A stretch of DNA of 48,964 nucleotides from a virus. Shown piece by piece: positions 22,847 through 30,483 of the stretch. The notes under the pieces are model-generated. The model searched no databases. It was not told the DNA's origin and saw nothing but the letters and a program-made list of their open reading frames with translations. Each line of letters starts with the position of its first letter. Position 1 is the first letter of the stretch. The DNA lies in IMG/VR virus record IMGVR_UViG_3300035178_000013, positions 1-48,964 of that record, one strand, 5' to 3'. Position numbers and translations under genes: made by a program.

Positions 22847-23565
22847 CCTTCCTGCTCGGTCGGGATCTCACCGACGAGGAGCTCGACGAGGCCGCCGAAG
22901 AGGCGGCCCTCTTCATGGACGAGCTGGTCCCGCCGCGCCCTGAGCTCGAGGAGAAGTACAACCCCTCACAGGCTCGGGACAAGGGCGGGAAGTGGACGTC
23001 CGGTGGTGGTGGCGGTGGCGCGATCGCCTCGGCCGCCCGCTCCGCCGAGCCGGCCATCTCCGACTCGATGCAGACCGCGGCTCACGCGGCGGGGGGTGAG
23101 CTCGTCGGCTTCGAGCACCGGCTGAAGAGCGGCGAGTCGCTCGACCGCAAGATCGGCAAGTACGAGTCCGAGGGTCACATGACCCACGAGCAGGCCGTGG
23201 GCAGCATCAACGACGCGGTCCGCTACACGGTCCAGACGTCACCCGAGGGCTACAGCGCGGGGTATGTGCAGGCCCAGCAGTCCCTGTCGGCGGCCGGCCA
23301 CACCCGGCTGCGGACCCGGCAATACTGGGCCAACCCGGACCAGACCGGCTACGTTGGGATCAACGAGGTCTGGCAGACGAGCTCGGGCCAGCGGTTCGAG
23401 GTCCAGTTCCATACGGCCCAGACATGGGCCCTCAAGCAGCAGTCCCACGTCTTCTACGAGCATTACCGCACGGCTCGGACGCCATCCGCTCGGAGGATCG
23501 CGGACCAGCAGATGCATGCGCTCTGGTCGCACGTCGAGGTCCCGCCCGGGGCGTTGACGCTATGA
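22843..23565 (+). CDS. Tagged RelA/SpoT-like nucleotidyltransferase
   Basis: A 240-residue protein starting at ATG 22843. An acidic N-terminus precedes the tag YNPSQARDKGGKWTSG (39-54). The C-terminal domain has RLKSGESLDRK (Lys95-Lys103), Asp124-Ala-Val-Arg127-Tyr, YVGIN (170-174) and Glu186-V-Q-F-H-T. This matches the RelA/SpoT synthetase order (basic loop, D-x2-R, tyrosine loop, ExQ-x-H/R-T). Relatives make (p)ppGpp or (p)ppApp, or modify tRNA with pyrophosphate, and act as toxins. There is no hydrolase domain. Product unknown. Confidence 0.7.
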   Translation: MTFLLGRDLTDEELDEAAEEAALFMDELVPPRPELEEKYNPSQARDKGGKWTSGGGGGGAIASAARSAEPAISDSMQTAAHAAGGELVGFEHRLKSGESLDRKIGKYESEGHMTHEQAVGSINDAVRYTVQTSPEGYSAGYVQAQQSLSAAGHTRLRTRQYWANPDQTGYVGINEVWQTSSGQRFEVQFHTAQTWALKQQSHVFYEHYRTARTPSARRIADQQMHALWSHVEVPPGALTL

Positions 23566-23582
23566 TAGCGTCGTGCTAGAGT
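23554..23582 (+). promoter_or_regulatory. Promoter and operator of the 60-residue gene
   Basis: TTGACG (23554-23559), 17-base spacer, TAGAGT (23577-23582), then seven bases to GTG 23590, so a leaderless message is likely. The operator TGATAGC-GTCGT-GCTAGAG lies at 23563-23581, and an extra palindrome CGCTATGATAGCG (23559-23571 region) overlaps it. It lies against the end of the effector cassette. Confidence 0.78.
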
Positions 23583-23589
23583 CAGGATC

Positions 23590-23772
23590 GTGAAGACGTA
23601 CAAGTGGGAGCCGCTCTCAGGGACGCCGGTCGAGTTCCGGATCTCGGAGGATGCCGGCACTGTGGAAGTCAAGCGCCCCGACGAGACCGGCGGGGACGAG
23701 TGGGTCGCTCCCGAGGACCAGACGTTCTGGTACGAGCTCACGACTGATCCGTTCGTCACGGAGATCACCTAG
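23590..23772 (+). CDS. Moron-like 60-residue protein
   Basis: A 60-residue protein with GTG start at 23590 (MKTYKWEPLSGTPVEFRISE...), rich in acidic and aromatic residues and probably all-beta. It has its own promoter and operator and is followed by a strongly structured element, the make-up of a moron expressed independently of the late operon. An antitoxin or superinfection protein is conceivable; nothing in the sequence decides. Confidence 0.65.
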   Translation: MKTYKWEPLSGTPVEFRISEDAGTVEVKRPDETGGDEWVAPEDQTFWYELTTDPFVTEIT

Positions 23773-23854
23773 GGCCCGGCGGACAAGGCTTGGACGTCTC
23801 CTATCCGTCCTAGCCCGGTGAGAGTCCGGGGTTGGCAGCGCGTGGCCGGGCCCT
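23771..23854. ncRNA. Structured intergenic element, candidate RNA or terminator
   Basis: AGGGCCCGGC (23771-23780) and GCCGGGCCCT (23845-23854) are perfect ten-base complements enclosing 64 bases. Inside, GGCT-T-GGACG (23787-23796) pairs with CGTCC-T-AGCC (23806-23815) around a nine-base loop, and a shorter CCGG/CCGG hairpin follows. The fold is a branched, closed structure. It is not a tRNA (no T-arm or anticodon arm) and I match it to no known ribozyme or riboswitch. It separates two convergent genes. Confidence 0.45.
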
Positions 23855-23855
23855 T

Positions 23856-24104
23856 CTAGACCAGCTCAGGACCGAGCTGGTCTTTCACCATCCGGTTCAG
23901 AATCCGCCCGGCGTCCATGACGTTGTCGGCGATGACGGTCGGCAGATCGATGTCCTGATCGCCGAGCTCCTCGGGAGCCGGCACCAGTCGCGGGCTGATC
24001 CAGTACCGCTGGGCGCTGATGGCGTCCACGATCCAGAACCCAGTCCATCGCGGTTCGTTCTGTTCGGACCGCTCCCAGCGTCCGATGACGCGCCACGCCT
24101 GCAC
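23856..24104 (-). CDS. Solitary reverse-strand protein
   Basis: An 82-residue reverse-strand protein starting at GTG 24104 (starts MQAWRVIGRWERSEQNEPRW). Third positions are strongly GC-rich in this frame and poor on the forward strand. It is the only reverse gene inside the head operon. The last codons form a ten-base hairpin (AGACCAGCTC/GAGCTGGTCT, 23857-23882) that could end transcription. No ribosome site is clear, so it may be leaderless or weakly expressed. Function unknown. Confidence 0.6.
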   Translation of the reverse strand: MQAWRVIGRWERSEQNEPRWTGFWIVDAISAQRYWISPRLVPAPEELGDQDIDLPTVIADNVMDAGRILNRMVKDQLGPELV

Positions 24105-24119
24105 GAGGAGAGTCTACCG

Positions 24120-24470
24120 ATGTCCCCACGCAAGAAGACCGAGAAGGCCGACGCTGACCCGATGAGCCTCATCCTGCTTGAGGACGACGAGGAGGTCGTC
24201 GCCACCGCCGAGCACGACGACGCGTTCTGGGTGGTCACCAGCGCAGGTCGGAAGTGGCGGGTCGCCGACGGCGTAGCCGAGATCACCACCGGCCCGTCGC
24301 TGCCCGTCGACGACGAGGACGCCGAGGATGACGCTGCGGCCGAGGACGACGGAGCCCCTGAGCCGGCCGCTCCGGACGCTGATGACTCCACCGAGGGCGC
24401 AGACGCCCCGATGGACACCAGCGGGGACGACGCGGCAGCTCCTGACGCGGAGCCGGCCTCCGACGAGTAG
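24120..24470 (+). CDS. Acidic head-region protein
   Basis: A 116-residue protein starting at ATG 24120 after GAGGAGAG. The N-terminal half has a small beta-rich unit (EEVVATAEHDDAFWVVTSAG, RKWRVADGVAEI); the C-terminal 55 residues are almost entirely Asp, Glu, Ala and Pro. It immediately precedes the capsid gene. A role in prohead assembly is possible from position. Confidence 0.6.
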   Translation: MSPRKKTEKADADPMSLILLEDDEEVVATAEHDDAFWVVTSAGRKWRVADGVAEITTGPSLPVDDEDAEDDAAAEDDGAPEPAAPDADDSTEGADAPMDTSGDDAAAPDAEPASDE

Positions 24471-24473
24471 TCC

Positions 24474-26699
24474 ATGCGACTCGAGGAGCGCGACTTCAAC
24501 ACCGCCCGGCGCGAGGAACTGGCCGACTCGGGCAAAGCGATGGCCGACGGGAGCTTCCCGATCGTCAACCGAGAAGACCTCGGCAACGCGATCAAGCTGG
24601 TCGGTCGGTCCAAGAACCCCGCCGCGGCGAAGCGGCACATCATCAAGCGGGCTCGTGCCCTAGGAGCGACCGACATGCTTCCAGACGACTGGGGAGTGAG
24701 CGAGGCCCTCGATGGGGCTGTACTGCTCTCCGAGTCCATGACCGGTTCGGTCGTCGACGTCCTGCTCATCAAGGCAGGGGTCAGCGCGAACCGTCGCCAG
24801 TACCGACCCGAGGTGCTGCGCGAGGCCCTGCCCCTCTTCGAGGGAGCTCGGGCGTTCGCGGCCAACGGGCCGGATCACAACAGCGCCGAGCGTGGCGTGA
24901 AGTCTCTGGTCGGTTGGTACACCGATCCCCGCTATGTCACCGACGTCTCTCTCCCGGGAGGGAAGAAGACGGTCGAGGGCATCGCGGCCAACTTCCACAT
25001 CTCCGAGGCCGCGCCGTGGCTCCGGAGCCTGATCGCCGATGCCATCAGGCGCGGCAAGCCCGACCTCGTCGGGTTCTCTATCGTCGGTGACGGCCAAGTG
25101 CAAGTGATGCGCGAAGCTCGATCCAACCGTCCGATCCACGACGTGTCCCGAATCGATTCGATCGACTCGGTCGACGTGGTGGTCAGTCCCGCTGCCGGTG
25201 GCGTTCCGCTCCGGCTGGTGGCAAGCAAGGAGGTCCCATCTGTGGGCACCCCATCCGTGGCTGAGGCCGTCAAGGGCCTCGCGTCCGGCACGATTCTGCC
25301 GGACGAACTGAAGGAAGAGCAGCCCGAGCTCCACGAGTCTCTCGTGGACGGGACCGCCCTGACTTCAGAAGATGAGCCGCCCGAGAAGCCCGAGGAGCCC
25401 GCGGAGCCGGGGCCCGAGGATCTCGACGCTCGAGTCGCCGAGGCAATCGGCGTCCGCATGACGCCGGTTCTCGTCGAGGCCAAGCTGGCCGGAACGAAGC
25501 TGCCCGAGAAGTCGAAGGACCGCGTCCGCTCGACGGCTCAGGGCAAGGCCCTGTCCGAGTCGGAGATCGAGAAGCTGGTCAAGGATGAGGCCGACTACGT
25601 CGCCTCGTTCAACCCGGCGCTCGTGACTGACGCCGGTCCCGCTACGTCCGACATGAAGGGCGAGCAGGACCAGATCACCGAGGCGATCGACAAGATCCTG
25701 CAGGGCGAGTCCAACGACTCGTTCCGTGAGATCTACGTCAGTCTGACCGGCGATGCCGGGATGACTGGTCGCTACCAGCCGGGAGGCCGACTCACCGAGT
25801 CTGTCATCTCGTCGACGTTCGACCAGATCATGGCCGACTCGATCACCCGGCAGATGGTTCGCCAGTACACGATGGCGGCGCTCGACCAGCAGTGGCGGCC
25901 GCTCGTCGACATCGTGCCCAAGCGCGACTTCCGGACTGAGCGCCGGACCCGCATGGGTGGGTACGGCAACCTGCCGACCGTGGCGGAAGGTGGCCCTTAC
26001 ACGGCCCTGACCACCCCGGGCGACGAAGAGGCGACCTACGCGATCTCGAAGAAGGGCGGCACCGAGGATCTGACCCTCGAGGCCGTCGCGAACGACGATC
26101 TGGGCGCACTCCGGGCGATCCCGACCAAGCTCGGTCGGGCTGCAGCGCGGACCCTGCACAAGTTCGTCTTCGACTTCCTCGCGACCAACGGGAACATCTA
26201 CGACGCGGTGGCCCTGTTCCACGCGTCGCACGGTGGCAACCTTGGGTCGACCGCGCTGGGAGCCGCATCCCTGTCGGCAGCTCGTCTGGTCATGAAGAAC
26301 CAGACCGAGGCAGGCTCGGCCGAGAAGATCGGGCTCGTGCCCCGCTACCTGATCGTCCCGAACGATCTGGAGCAGACGGCATACGAGCTGACCCAGACCG
26401 ACCGTGAGGTGGGTTCGGCGAACAACACGCTGAACTTCGCTCGCACCTTCGGCCTGTCGGTCATCCCGGTGGCCTACTTCACCGACAACAACAACTGGTT
26501 CCTCGTCGCTGACAAGGGCGACGTGCCGACCATCGAGATCGCGTTCTTCAACGGGCGGGAGGAGCCGGAGCTCTTCCTGCAGGACAGCCCCACCGTGGGG
26601 TCGGTCTTCAGCAACGACAAGCTGACGTGGAAGATCCGCCACATCTATGGCGGAGCGGTCATCGACTACCGCGGGTTCTTCGGCGCAGTCGTCGCCTAG
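24474..26699 (+). CDS. Prohead protease-scaffold-major capsid fusion
   Basis: A 741-residue polyprotein from ATG 24474. Residues 1-70 are a small domain (GKAMADGSFPIVNREDLGNA, KRHIIKRARALG). Residues about 75-253 are a prohead protease with His135 (GPDHNSAERG) and Ser202 (GFSIVG) as likely catalytic residues. Residues about 254-410 are an acidic helical, scaffold-like linker. From about 415 an HK97-type capsid follows (YTMAALDQQWRPLVDIVPKR, LHKFVFDFLATNG, LVPRYLIVPNDLEQTA, YGGAVIDYRGF). Self-cleavage should release the roughly 320-residue shell protein. Confidence 0.85.
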   Translation: MRLEERDFNTARREELADSGKAMADGSFPIVNREDLGNAIKLVGRSKNPAAAKRHIIKRARALGATDMLPDDWGVSEALDGAVLLSESMTGSVVDVLLIKAGVSANRRQYRPEVLREALPLFEGARAFAANGPDHNSAERGVKSLVGWYTDPRYVTDVSLPGGKKTVEGIAANFHISEAAPWLRSLIADAIRRGKPDLVGFSIVGDGQVQVMREARSNRPIHDVSRIDSIDSVDVVVSPAAGGVPLRLVASKEVPSVGTPSVAEAVKGLASGTILPDELKEEQPELHESLVDGTALTSEDEPPEKPEEPAEPGPEDLDARVAEAIGVRMTPVLVEAKLAGTKLPEKSKDRVRSTAQGKALSESEIEKLVKDEADYVASFNPALVTDAGPATSDMKGEQDQITEAIDKILQGESNDSFREIYVSLTGDAGMTGRYQPGGRLTESVISSTFDQIMADSITRQMVRQYTMAALDQQWRPLVDIVPKRDFRTERRTRMGGYGNLPTVAEGGPYTALTTPGDEEATYAISKKGGTEDLTLEAVANDDLGALRAIPTKLGRAAARTLHKFVFDFLATNGNIYDAVALFHASHGGNLGSTALGAASLSAARLVMKNQTEAGSAEKIGLVPRYLIVPNDLEQTAYELTQTDREVGSANNTLNFARTFGLSVIPVAYFTDNNNWFLVADKGDVPTIEIAFFNGREEPELFLQDSPTVGSVFSNDKLTWKIRHIYGGAVIDYRGFFGAVVA

Positions 26700-26718
26700 G
26701 CCCTGAGCTGAGTCGGAT

Positions 26719-26742
26719 GTGGGGGGCCTTCGGGCCCCTCAC
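26719..26742 (+). terminator. UUCG hairpin after the capsid gene
   Basis: A ten-base stem (GTGGGGGGCC with GGCCCCTCAC, one G-U pair) closes on a UUCG loop. It lacks a following T run, so it may be a partial terminator or an mRNA-stabilising 3' hairpin for the highly expressed capsid message. Confidence 0.65.
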
Positions 26743-26771
26743 CGTCCTGCTCGAGAGGTACGAGGAGACCT

Positions 26772-26996
26772 ATGCCAAAGACCAACTTCCCCGGCGGGAT
26801 CACCGCTGGTCTTCCCGCCGGGACGCCCCCGACCACGGTCGCGGATCTGACGGTCAGCGTGGGGACCAGTGATGGGACCATCGCGGACGTCACCGGATCG
26901 TTCAGCCAGACCGTGCTGAACAACAACTTCCGGGACCTCGCGGATAAGCAGAACGCGCTGCTGGCTGCCTTGCGGGCGGCGGGGGTCATCGCCTGA
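26772..26996 (+). CDS. Small head-associated protein
   Basis: A 74-residue protein starting at ATG 26772 after GAGGAGACC. The N-terminus is Gly/Pro/Thr-rich (FPGGITAGLPAGTPPTT); the C-terminal half is helical (NNNFRDLADKQNALLAALRA). It directly follows the capsid gene, where head fibre or decoration proteins are often encoded. Family not recognised. Confidence 0.6.
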   Translation: MPKTNFPGGITAGLPAGTPPTTVADLTVSVGTSDGTIADVTGSFSQTVLNNNFRDLADKQNALLAALRAAGVIA

Positions 26997-27379
26997 TGCC
27001 TGCTGTCCATACCGATCAAGGCGTCAACGACGTCGGGTTCACGATCAGCGCCGAGGGCGTCCCCGGAGCCAACCAGATCACCGTGGCGGTCCAGCTCCGC
27101 GAGAGCGGGGTCGACGCGGCGAGCCGGACCGTGGTCACCATGTGGCTGTCTTCGGACGCCACCGGTGACACCGTGGCAGCCGATCCGGGCACTCTCGCAG
27201 TCGGCACCGACGGAACGCTGATGGCCGAGCCCATCGACGACCTCGTTGGGATCTTCCTGAGCGAGGCGGATGGCGACATCGACGTCGTCATCACTCACTC
27301 CGGCACCAGCGGGTTCTACCTGAACGTCCAGCTCCCGAGTGGACGGACGGTCACCAGCACGATCATCCAGTTCGCCTAG
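26996..27379 (+). CDS. Putative capsid decoration protein
   Basis: A 127-residue, all-beta-looking protein starting at ATG 26996, one base overlapping the previous stop. It has alternating hydrophobic strands (QITVAVQLRES, RTVVTMWLSSDATGDTV, FYLNVQLPSGRTVTSTIIQF) typical of Ig-like decoration or fibre proteins. Position after the capsid supports a surface structural role. Confidence 0.55.
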   Translation: MPAVHTDQGVNDVGFTISAEGVPGANQITVAVQLRESGVDAASRTVVTMWLSSDATGDTVAADPGTLAVGTDGTLMAEPIDDLVGIFLSEADGDIDVVITHSGTSGFYLNVQLPSGRTVTSTIIQFA

Positions 27380-27385
27380 GCGAGC

Positions 27386-27405
27386 TTCCCGTCTGAGGAC
27401 GGGAG
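27386..27405 (+). terminator. Hairpin after the decoration-like gene
   Basis: TTCCCGTC-TGAG-GACGGGAG forms an eight-base stem with a four-base loop seven bases after the stop codon. No T run follows. It is probably a partial terminator or processing hairpin within the head operon. Confidence 0.55.
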
Positions 27406-27489
27406 CAGTGGGTCACGAGTCCGGTTCCCTCGGGGCCCCCTGCTCTCGTCCCCCGACAACCGTCCACCCCCTAGAAGGAGACAGGCCGC

Positions 27490-27894
27490 ATGGCTGGCAA
27501 GAGCGACACCTTGGAGAACGCCCTGCTCGACGAGGTGTTGGGCGCGACCAACTACACGGCAGCGGGCACCGTCTACATCGCCCTCTACACCGCTGCCCCG
27601 TCGGACTCCGGGGGTGGCACTGAGGTGGCCGGCAACGGGTACGCCCGGGTCGCGCTGACCAACAACTCGACGAACTGGCCGAACGCCAGCGGCGGGGCAA
27701 AGGCGAACGGAGTGGCGATCACCTTCCCGGCAGCGTCCGGTGGGAACTGGGGCACGGTCACCCACTTCGGGATTCATAGCCACATCACGAACGACGCGCT
27801 GCTGTACTGGGGCGCGGTCAGCCCGAACAAGGCTGTCAACGACGGGGATACCGCCTCGTTCGCCATCGGAGATCTCGACGTCACCGAGGACTAA
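27490..27894 (+). CDS. Phage fibre-like structural protein
   Basis: A 134-residue protein starting at ATG 27490 after AGAAGGAGAC. It matches a common phage structural family: YIALYTAAPSDSGGGTEVAG, YARVALTNNSTNWPNASGG, then AITFPAASGGNWGTVTHFGI. The family appears in head fibre or tail fibre genes. Here it follows capsid genes, so a head fibre or decoration role is likely. Confidence 0.7.
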   Translation: MAGKSDTLENALLDEVLGATNYTAAGTVYIALYTAAPSDSGGGTEVAGNGYARVALTNNSTNWPNASGGAKANGVAITFPAASGGNWGTVTHFGIHSHITNDALLYWGAVSPNKAVNDGDTASFAIGDLDVTED

Positions 27895-27897
27895 GGG

Positions 27898-29085
27898 GTG
27901 CCGCGACGCGCCGGCGTTCTCGTCGACACGACCGTTGCGGCCCAGTTCAACGGGGCCGGGACGAGCTACACGATCCGGACGCCGGGTGGGGTCTGGTATC
28001 TCGTCTATGTGAACGTGGCGAGCGACGTCGTGTTCTGCAAGTCGGACGACAACGGGATCTCGTGGTCCGACCCGGTGACCGTGTTCACCGGCACGGTGAC
28101 CGCGCTGGCGATCTGGTACGACCGTTGGACCGGGATCGCCGCGGGTCTGATTCACTGTGCGTATCAGGAGTCCGCCACCGACGACACCCTGTACCGCACG
28201 ATCAACACCGAGTCGTCCGACGCGCTCTCGACCCAGACCACGATCTTCCTCGGGGCGAGCACGGCTGGCGGTGGGCACCTGTCGATCACGCGAGCGGTCG
28301 GCGGGAACGTCTACTGCAAGACGGTGATCGACGCCGGCACCGAGGGCGGGTTCTTCCGGCTGCCGAACGCGAACGTCCCGAACGGGGCGTGGGACGCCGC
28401 ACGGACGGTGGACGAGGCGATCGCCACGACCGACCAGATGATCCTGCTGCCGGACCTGACCGCGGCCGACACGCAGGACTGCATGGCGATCTTCTGGGAC
28501 GCGAGCGCCAACGAGATCAGCCGCAAGCTGTACGACGACAGCGGCAACTCGTGGGCCGAGACGAGCATCGCGACGAGCATGACCGACTCGGTGGCGACGA
28601 CCGCGTTCCCGCACTTCGACGCGGCCACCGACCTGACGAACAGTCAGATCGTGCTGGTGGCGTGGAGCAACGTCGACACGGCGTCCTCCCGGCTCCGGGC
28701 ATGGACCGTGACGGCCTCGGCGATCACCGCGCTCACCGACGTCGTGTCCAGTTCGACCGACGATCAGGGCATGGCCGCGATCGCGATCAACGAGGACAAC
28801 GCGAACAACTGGTGGGTGTTCTACGGCGGGAAGACCGACGGCTCGGAGACGTTCCAGTCGGCGCTGAACATCTGGTGCAAGGGCACGATGGACGCCGGCT
28901 CGACGTGGGGCCCGGAGACCCAGATCACCGGCTCGGTGAAGAACCTGCGCCAGATCCTCGCCTCGCCCCGAGCGCCTGATGGACGGTGGGGCGTGATGTA
29001 CTACAGCGACATCACGGTCGACCAGATCATCTTCATCGCTACGCTGTCCCAGCCCGAAACGATCTACGTCGCAGGAGTCGTCTGA
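27898..29085 (+). CDS. Sialidase-like beta-propeller structural protein
   Basis: A 395-residue protein with GTG start at 27898. Repeating beta segments include an Asp-box-like SDDNGISWSDP and related WYLVYVNVASDVVF, MAIFWDASANEISR and NWWVFYGGKTDGSE units, consistent with a sialidase/BNR-type propeller. Such domains bind or cleave glycans on cells. The usual arginine triad of true sialidases is not obvious, so carbohydrate binding is the safer reading. It may be a head or tail fibre adhesin. Confidence 0.6.
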   Translation: MPRRAGVLVDTTVAAQFNGAGTSYTIRTPGGVWYLVYVNVASDVVFCKSDDNGISWSDPVTVFTGTVTALAIWYDRWTGIAAGLIHCAYQESATDDTLYRTINTESSDALSTQTTIFLGASTAGGGHLSITRAVGGNVYCKTVIDAGTEGGFFRLPNANVPNGAWDAARTVDEAIATTDQMILLPDLTAADTQDCMAIFWDASANEISRKLYDDSGNSWAETSIATSMTDSVATTAFPHFDAATDLTNSQIVLVAWSNVDTASSRLRAWTVTASAITALTDVVSSSTDDQGMAAIAINEDNANNWWVFYGGKTDGSETFQSALNIWCKGTMDAGSTWGPETQITGSVKNLRQILASPRAPDGRWGVMYYSDITVDQIIFIATLSQPETIYVAGVV

Positions 29086-29396
29086 TGGCTGCCCCGTACA
29101 ACCCGCCGAAGAAGAACGAGGAGTTCAAGCTCCGAGTCGCGCTCGGTGACTTCGCGAACCCGGGGAACTTCAAGTCGAACCCGACCATCGCGTCCGGTGA
29201 CTGGAAGGTCGACAAGGATGGCGGTGGGCTGACCAACCTCGCGACCCAGCCGACGGTGAGCCCGGCGAGCTCTGTGCTGGTCCTGCTCGAGCTGTCTGCG
29301 TCCGAGATGAACGCCGACGTGGTGACGATCGTAGGCGTCGACCAGACCAGCCCGAAGGAGTGGTCGGACTTCGTGATGTCGATCCCGACCACCTAG
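29085..29396 (+). CDS. Small structural protein
   Basis: A 103-residue protein starting at ATG 29085. It has FKLRVALGDFANPGNFKSNP, then SSVLVLLELSASEMNADVVT and SPKEWSDFVMSIPTT, a small alpha/beta domain. It lies between the propeller protein and the repeat protein in the same operon. No family recognised. Confidence 0.6.
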   Translation: MAAPYNPPKKNEEFKLRVALGDFANPGNFKSNPTIASGDWKVDKDGGGLTNLATQPTVSPASSVLVLLELSASEMNADVVTIVGVDQTSPKEWSDFVMSIPTT

Positions 29397-29400
29397 GGTC

Positions 29401-30483
29401 ATGCGCTACCGGGCGTTCTTTGGGTCAGGCTCGGGCGGTCCGGTTGCGCTGGTCGGTTCTTCTGCTGGCGTCGCGACGGCGACGGCGGGGCTGACCCGGA
29501 CCATCGGGCTCAAGGGAACGACGGCTGGCGTCGCCACCGCGAGTGCCAGCCTGAGTCGGGCGCTCAAGCTCACGAGCACCACCGCCGGGGTTGCCACTGC
29601 AGCAGCCGGCCCACTCGCTATCAGCCGACCGTTGGTCGGATCCACCGCCGGCAGCTCGACGGCTGCCGCCGGGCCCCTCGCCATCTTCAAGGCCCTGATT
29701 GCTACGACCGCTGGGGTGGGGACGGCGAGCGGATCGATCCGGATCGCCGTCGCCCTGCGTTCCACGGTGGCGGGAGTCGGGGTGGCGCTGGCTCGTCTCT
29801 CTGGCTCCGTGCCCCTGAGCGGCTCGTCAGCCGGCTCTGGGGCGGCGACTGCCTTCGGACGTATCGCGGTAGCCCTGCGGGGCACCTCGGCCGGCACCGG
29901 GGCTGCGGTGGCCGATCTGTCTGGGAGCGTCCCGCTGGTCGGGAGCAGTGCGGGCGTGGCGTCGGCGGTCGGGTTCGTCCGTCGCGCTGTCCCCCTGTCG
30001 GCATCCAGTGCTGGCGTCACGGTCGCCACCGGCATCCTCGCCGCCGCGGGTCAGGTCGCCCTCTCGGGCAGCTCGTCGGGCACGAGCACGAGCACGGGCC
30101 TCTTGCGTCGGGCGGTCCCGCTGGCAGCGACCAGCTCGGGGACCTCGACCGCCGTGGCCGATCTCTCGGGGGCGGTGCCGCTGCACGGAGCAGTCGCCGG
30201 CGTCGGGAGCAGTGCCGGGTTCATCCGCAGCCAGCTTCCGCTGCATGGCACGAGCGATGGGCAGACACAGGCCCTCGCCGCCATGCGATTGTTCCTTCAT
30301 CTGCATGGGGCCAGCGATGGCATCAGTCTGGCGACGGGCCGACTGAGCGACCAAGGTCGAGGCCGGGGTGACGCGGTTGTCCGGCTGGCCGGGTCGTCGG
30401 GAGCCCGCGTCCGAGTCGGCAACACCACGAGGGGCATCGGATCTTCCGGAGCCCGTGATCGCGGATCAACAGGAGCGAGATGA
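29401..30483 (+). CDS. Protein with about 15 tandem 20-residue repeats
   Basis: A 360-residue protein, ATG 29401. Residues about 14-310 are some fifteen tandem repeats of about 20 residues with consensus LxGSSAGVATAxAxLxRxVP. The regular spacing of small residues and alternating hydrophobics suggests a beta-solenoid or fibrous rod. The last 45 residues are Gly/Arg/Ser-rich. The repeats diverge progressively toward the C-terminus. Similar repeats occur in phage structural proteins; a fibre or head spike is likely. Confidence 0.65.
   Translation: MRYRAFFGSGSGGPVALVGSSAGVATATAGLTRTIGLKGTTAGVATASASLSRALKLTSTTAGVATAAAGPLAISRPLVGSTAGSSTAAAGPLAIFKALIATTAGVGTASGSIRIAVALRSTVAGVGVALARLSGSVPLSGSSAGSGAATAFGRIAVALRGTSAGTGAAVADLSGSVPLVGSSAGVASAVGFVRRAVPLSASSAGVTVATGILAAAGQVALSGSSSGTSTSTGLLRRAVPLAATSSGTSTAVADLSGAVPLHGAVAGVGSSAGFIRSQLPLHGTSDGQTQALAAMRLFLHLHGASDGISLATGRLSDQGRGRGDAVVRLAGSSGARVRVGNTTRGIGSSGARDRGSTGAR

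Noticed and set aside
23771-23854. tRNA reading of the structured element
   Set aside because: The length is similar, but the terminal stem is ten base pairs and there is no T-loop or anticodon arm.
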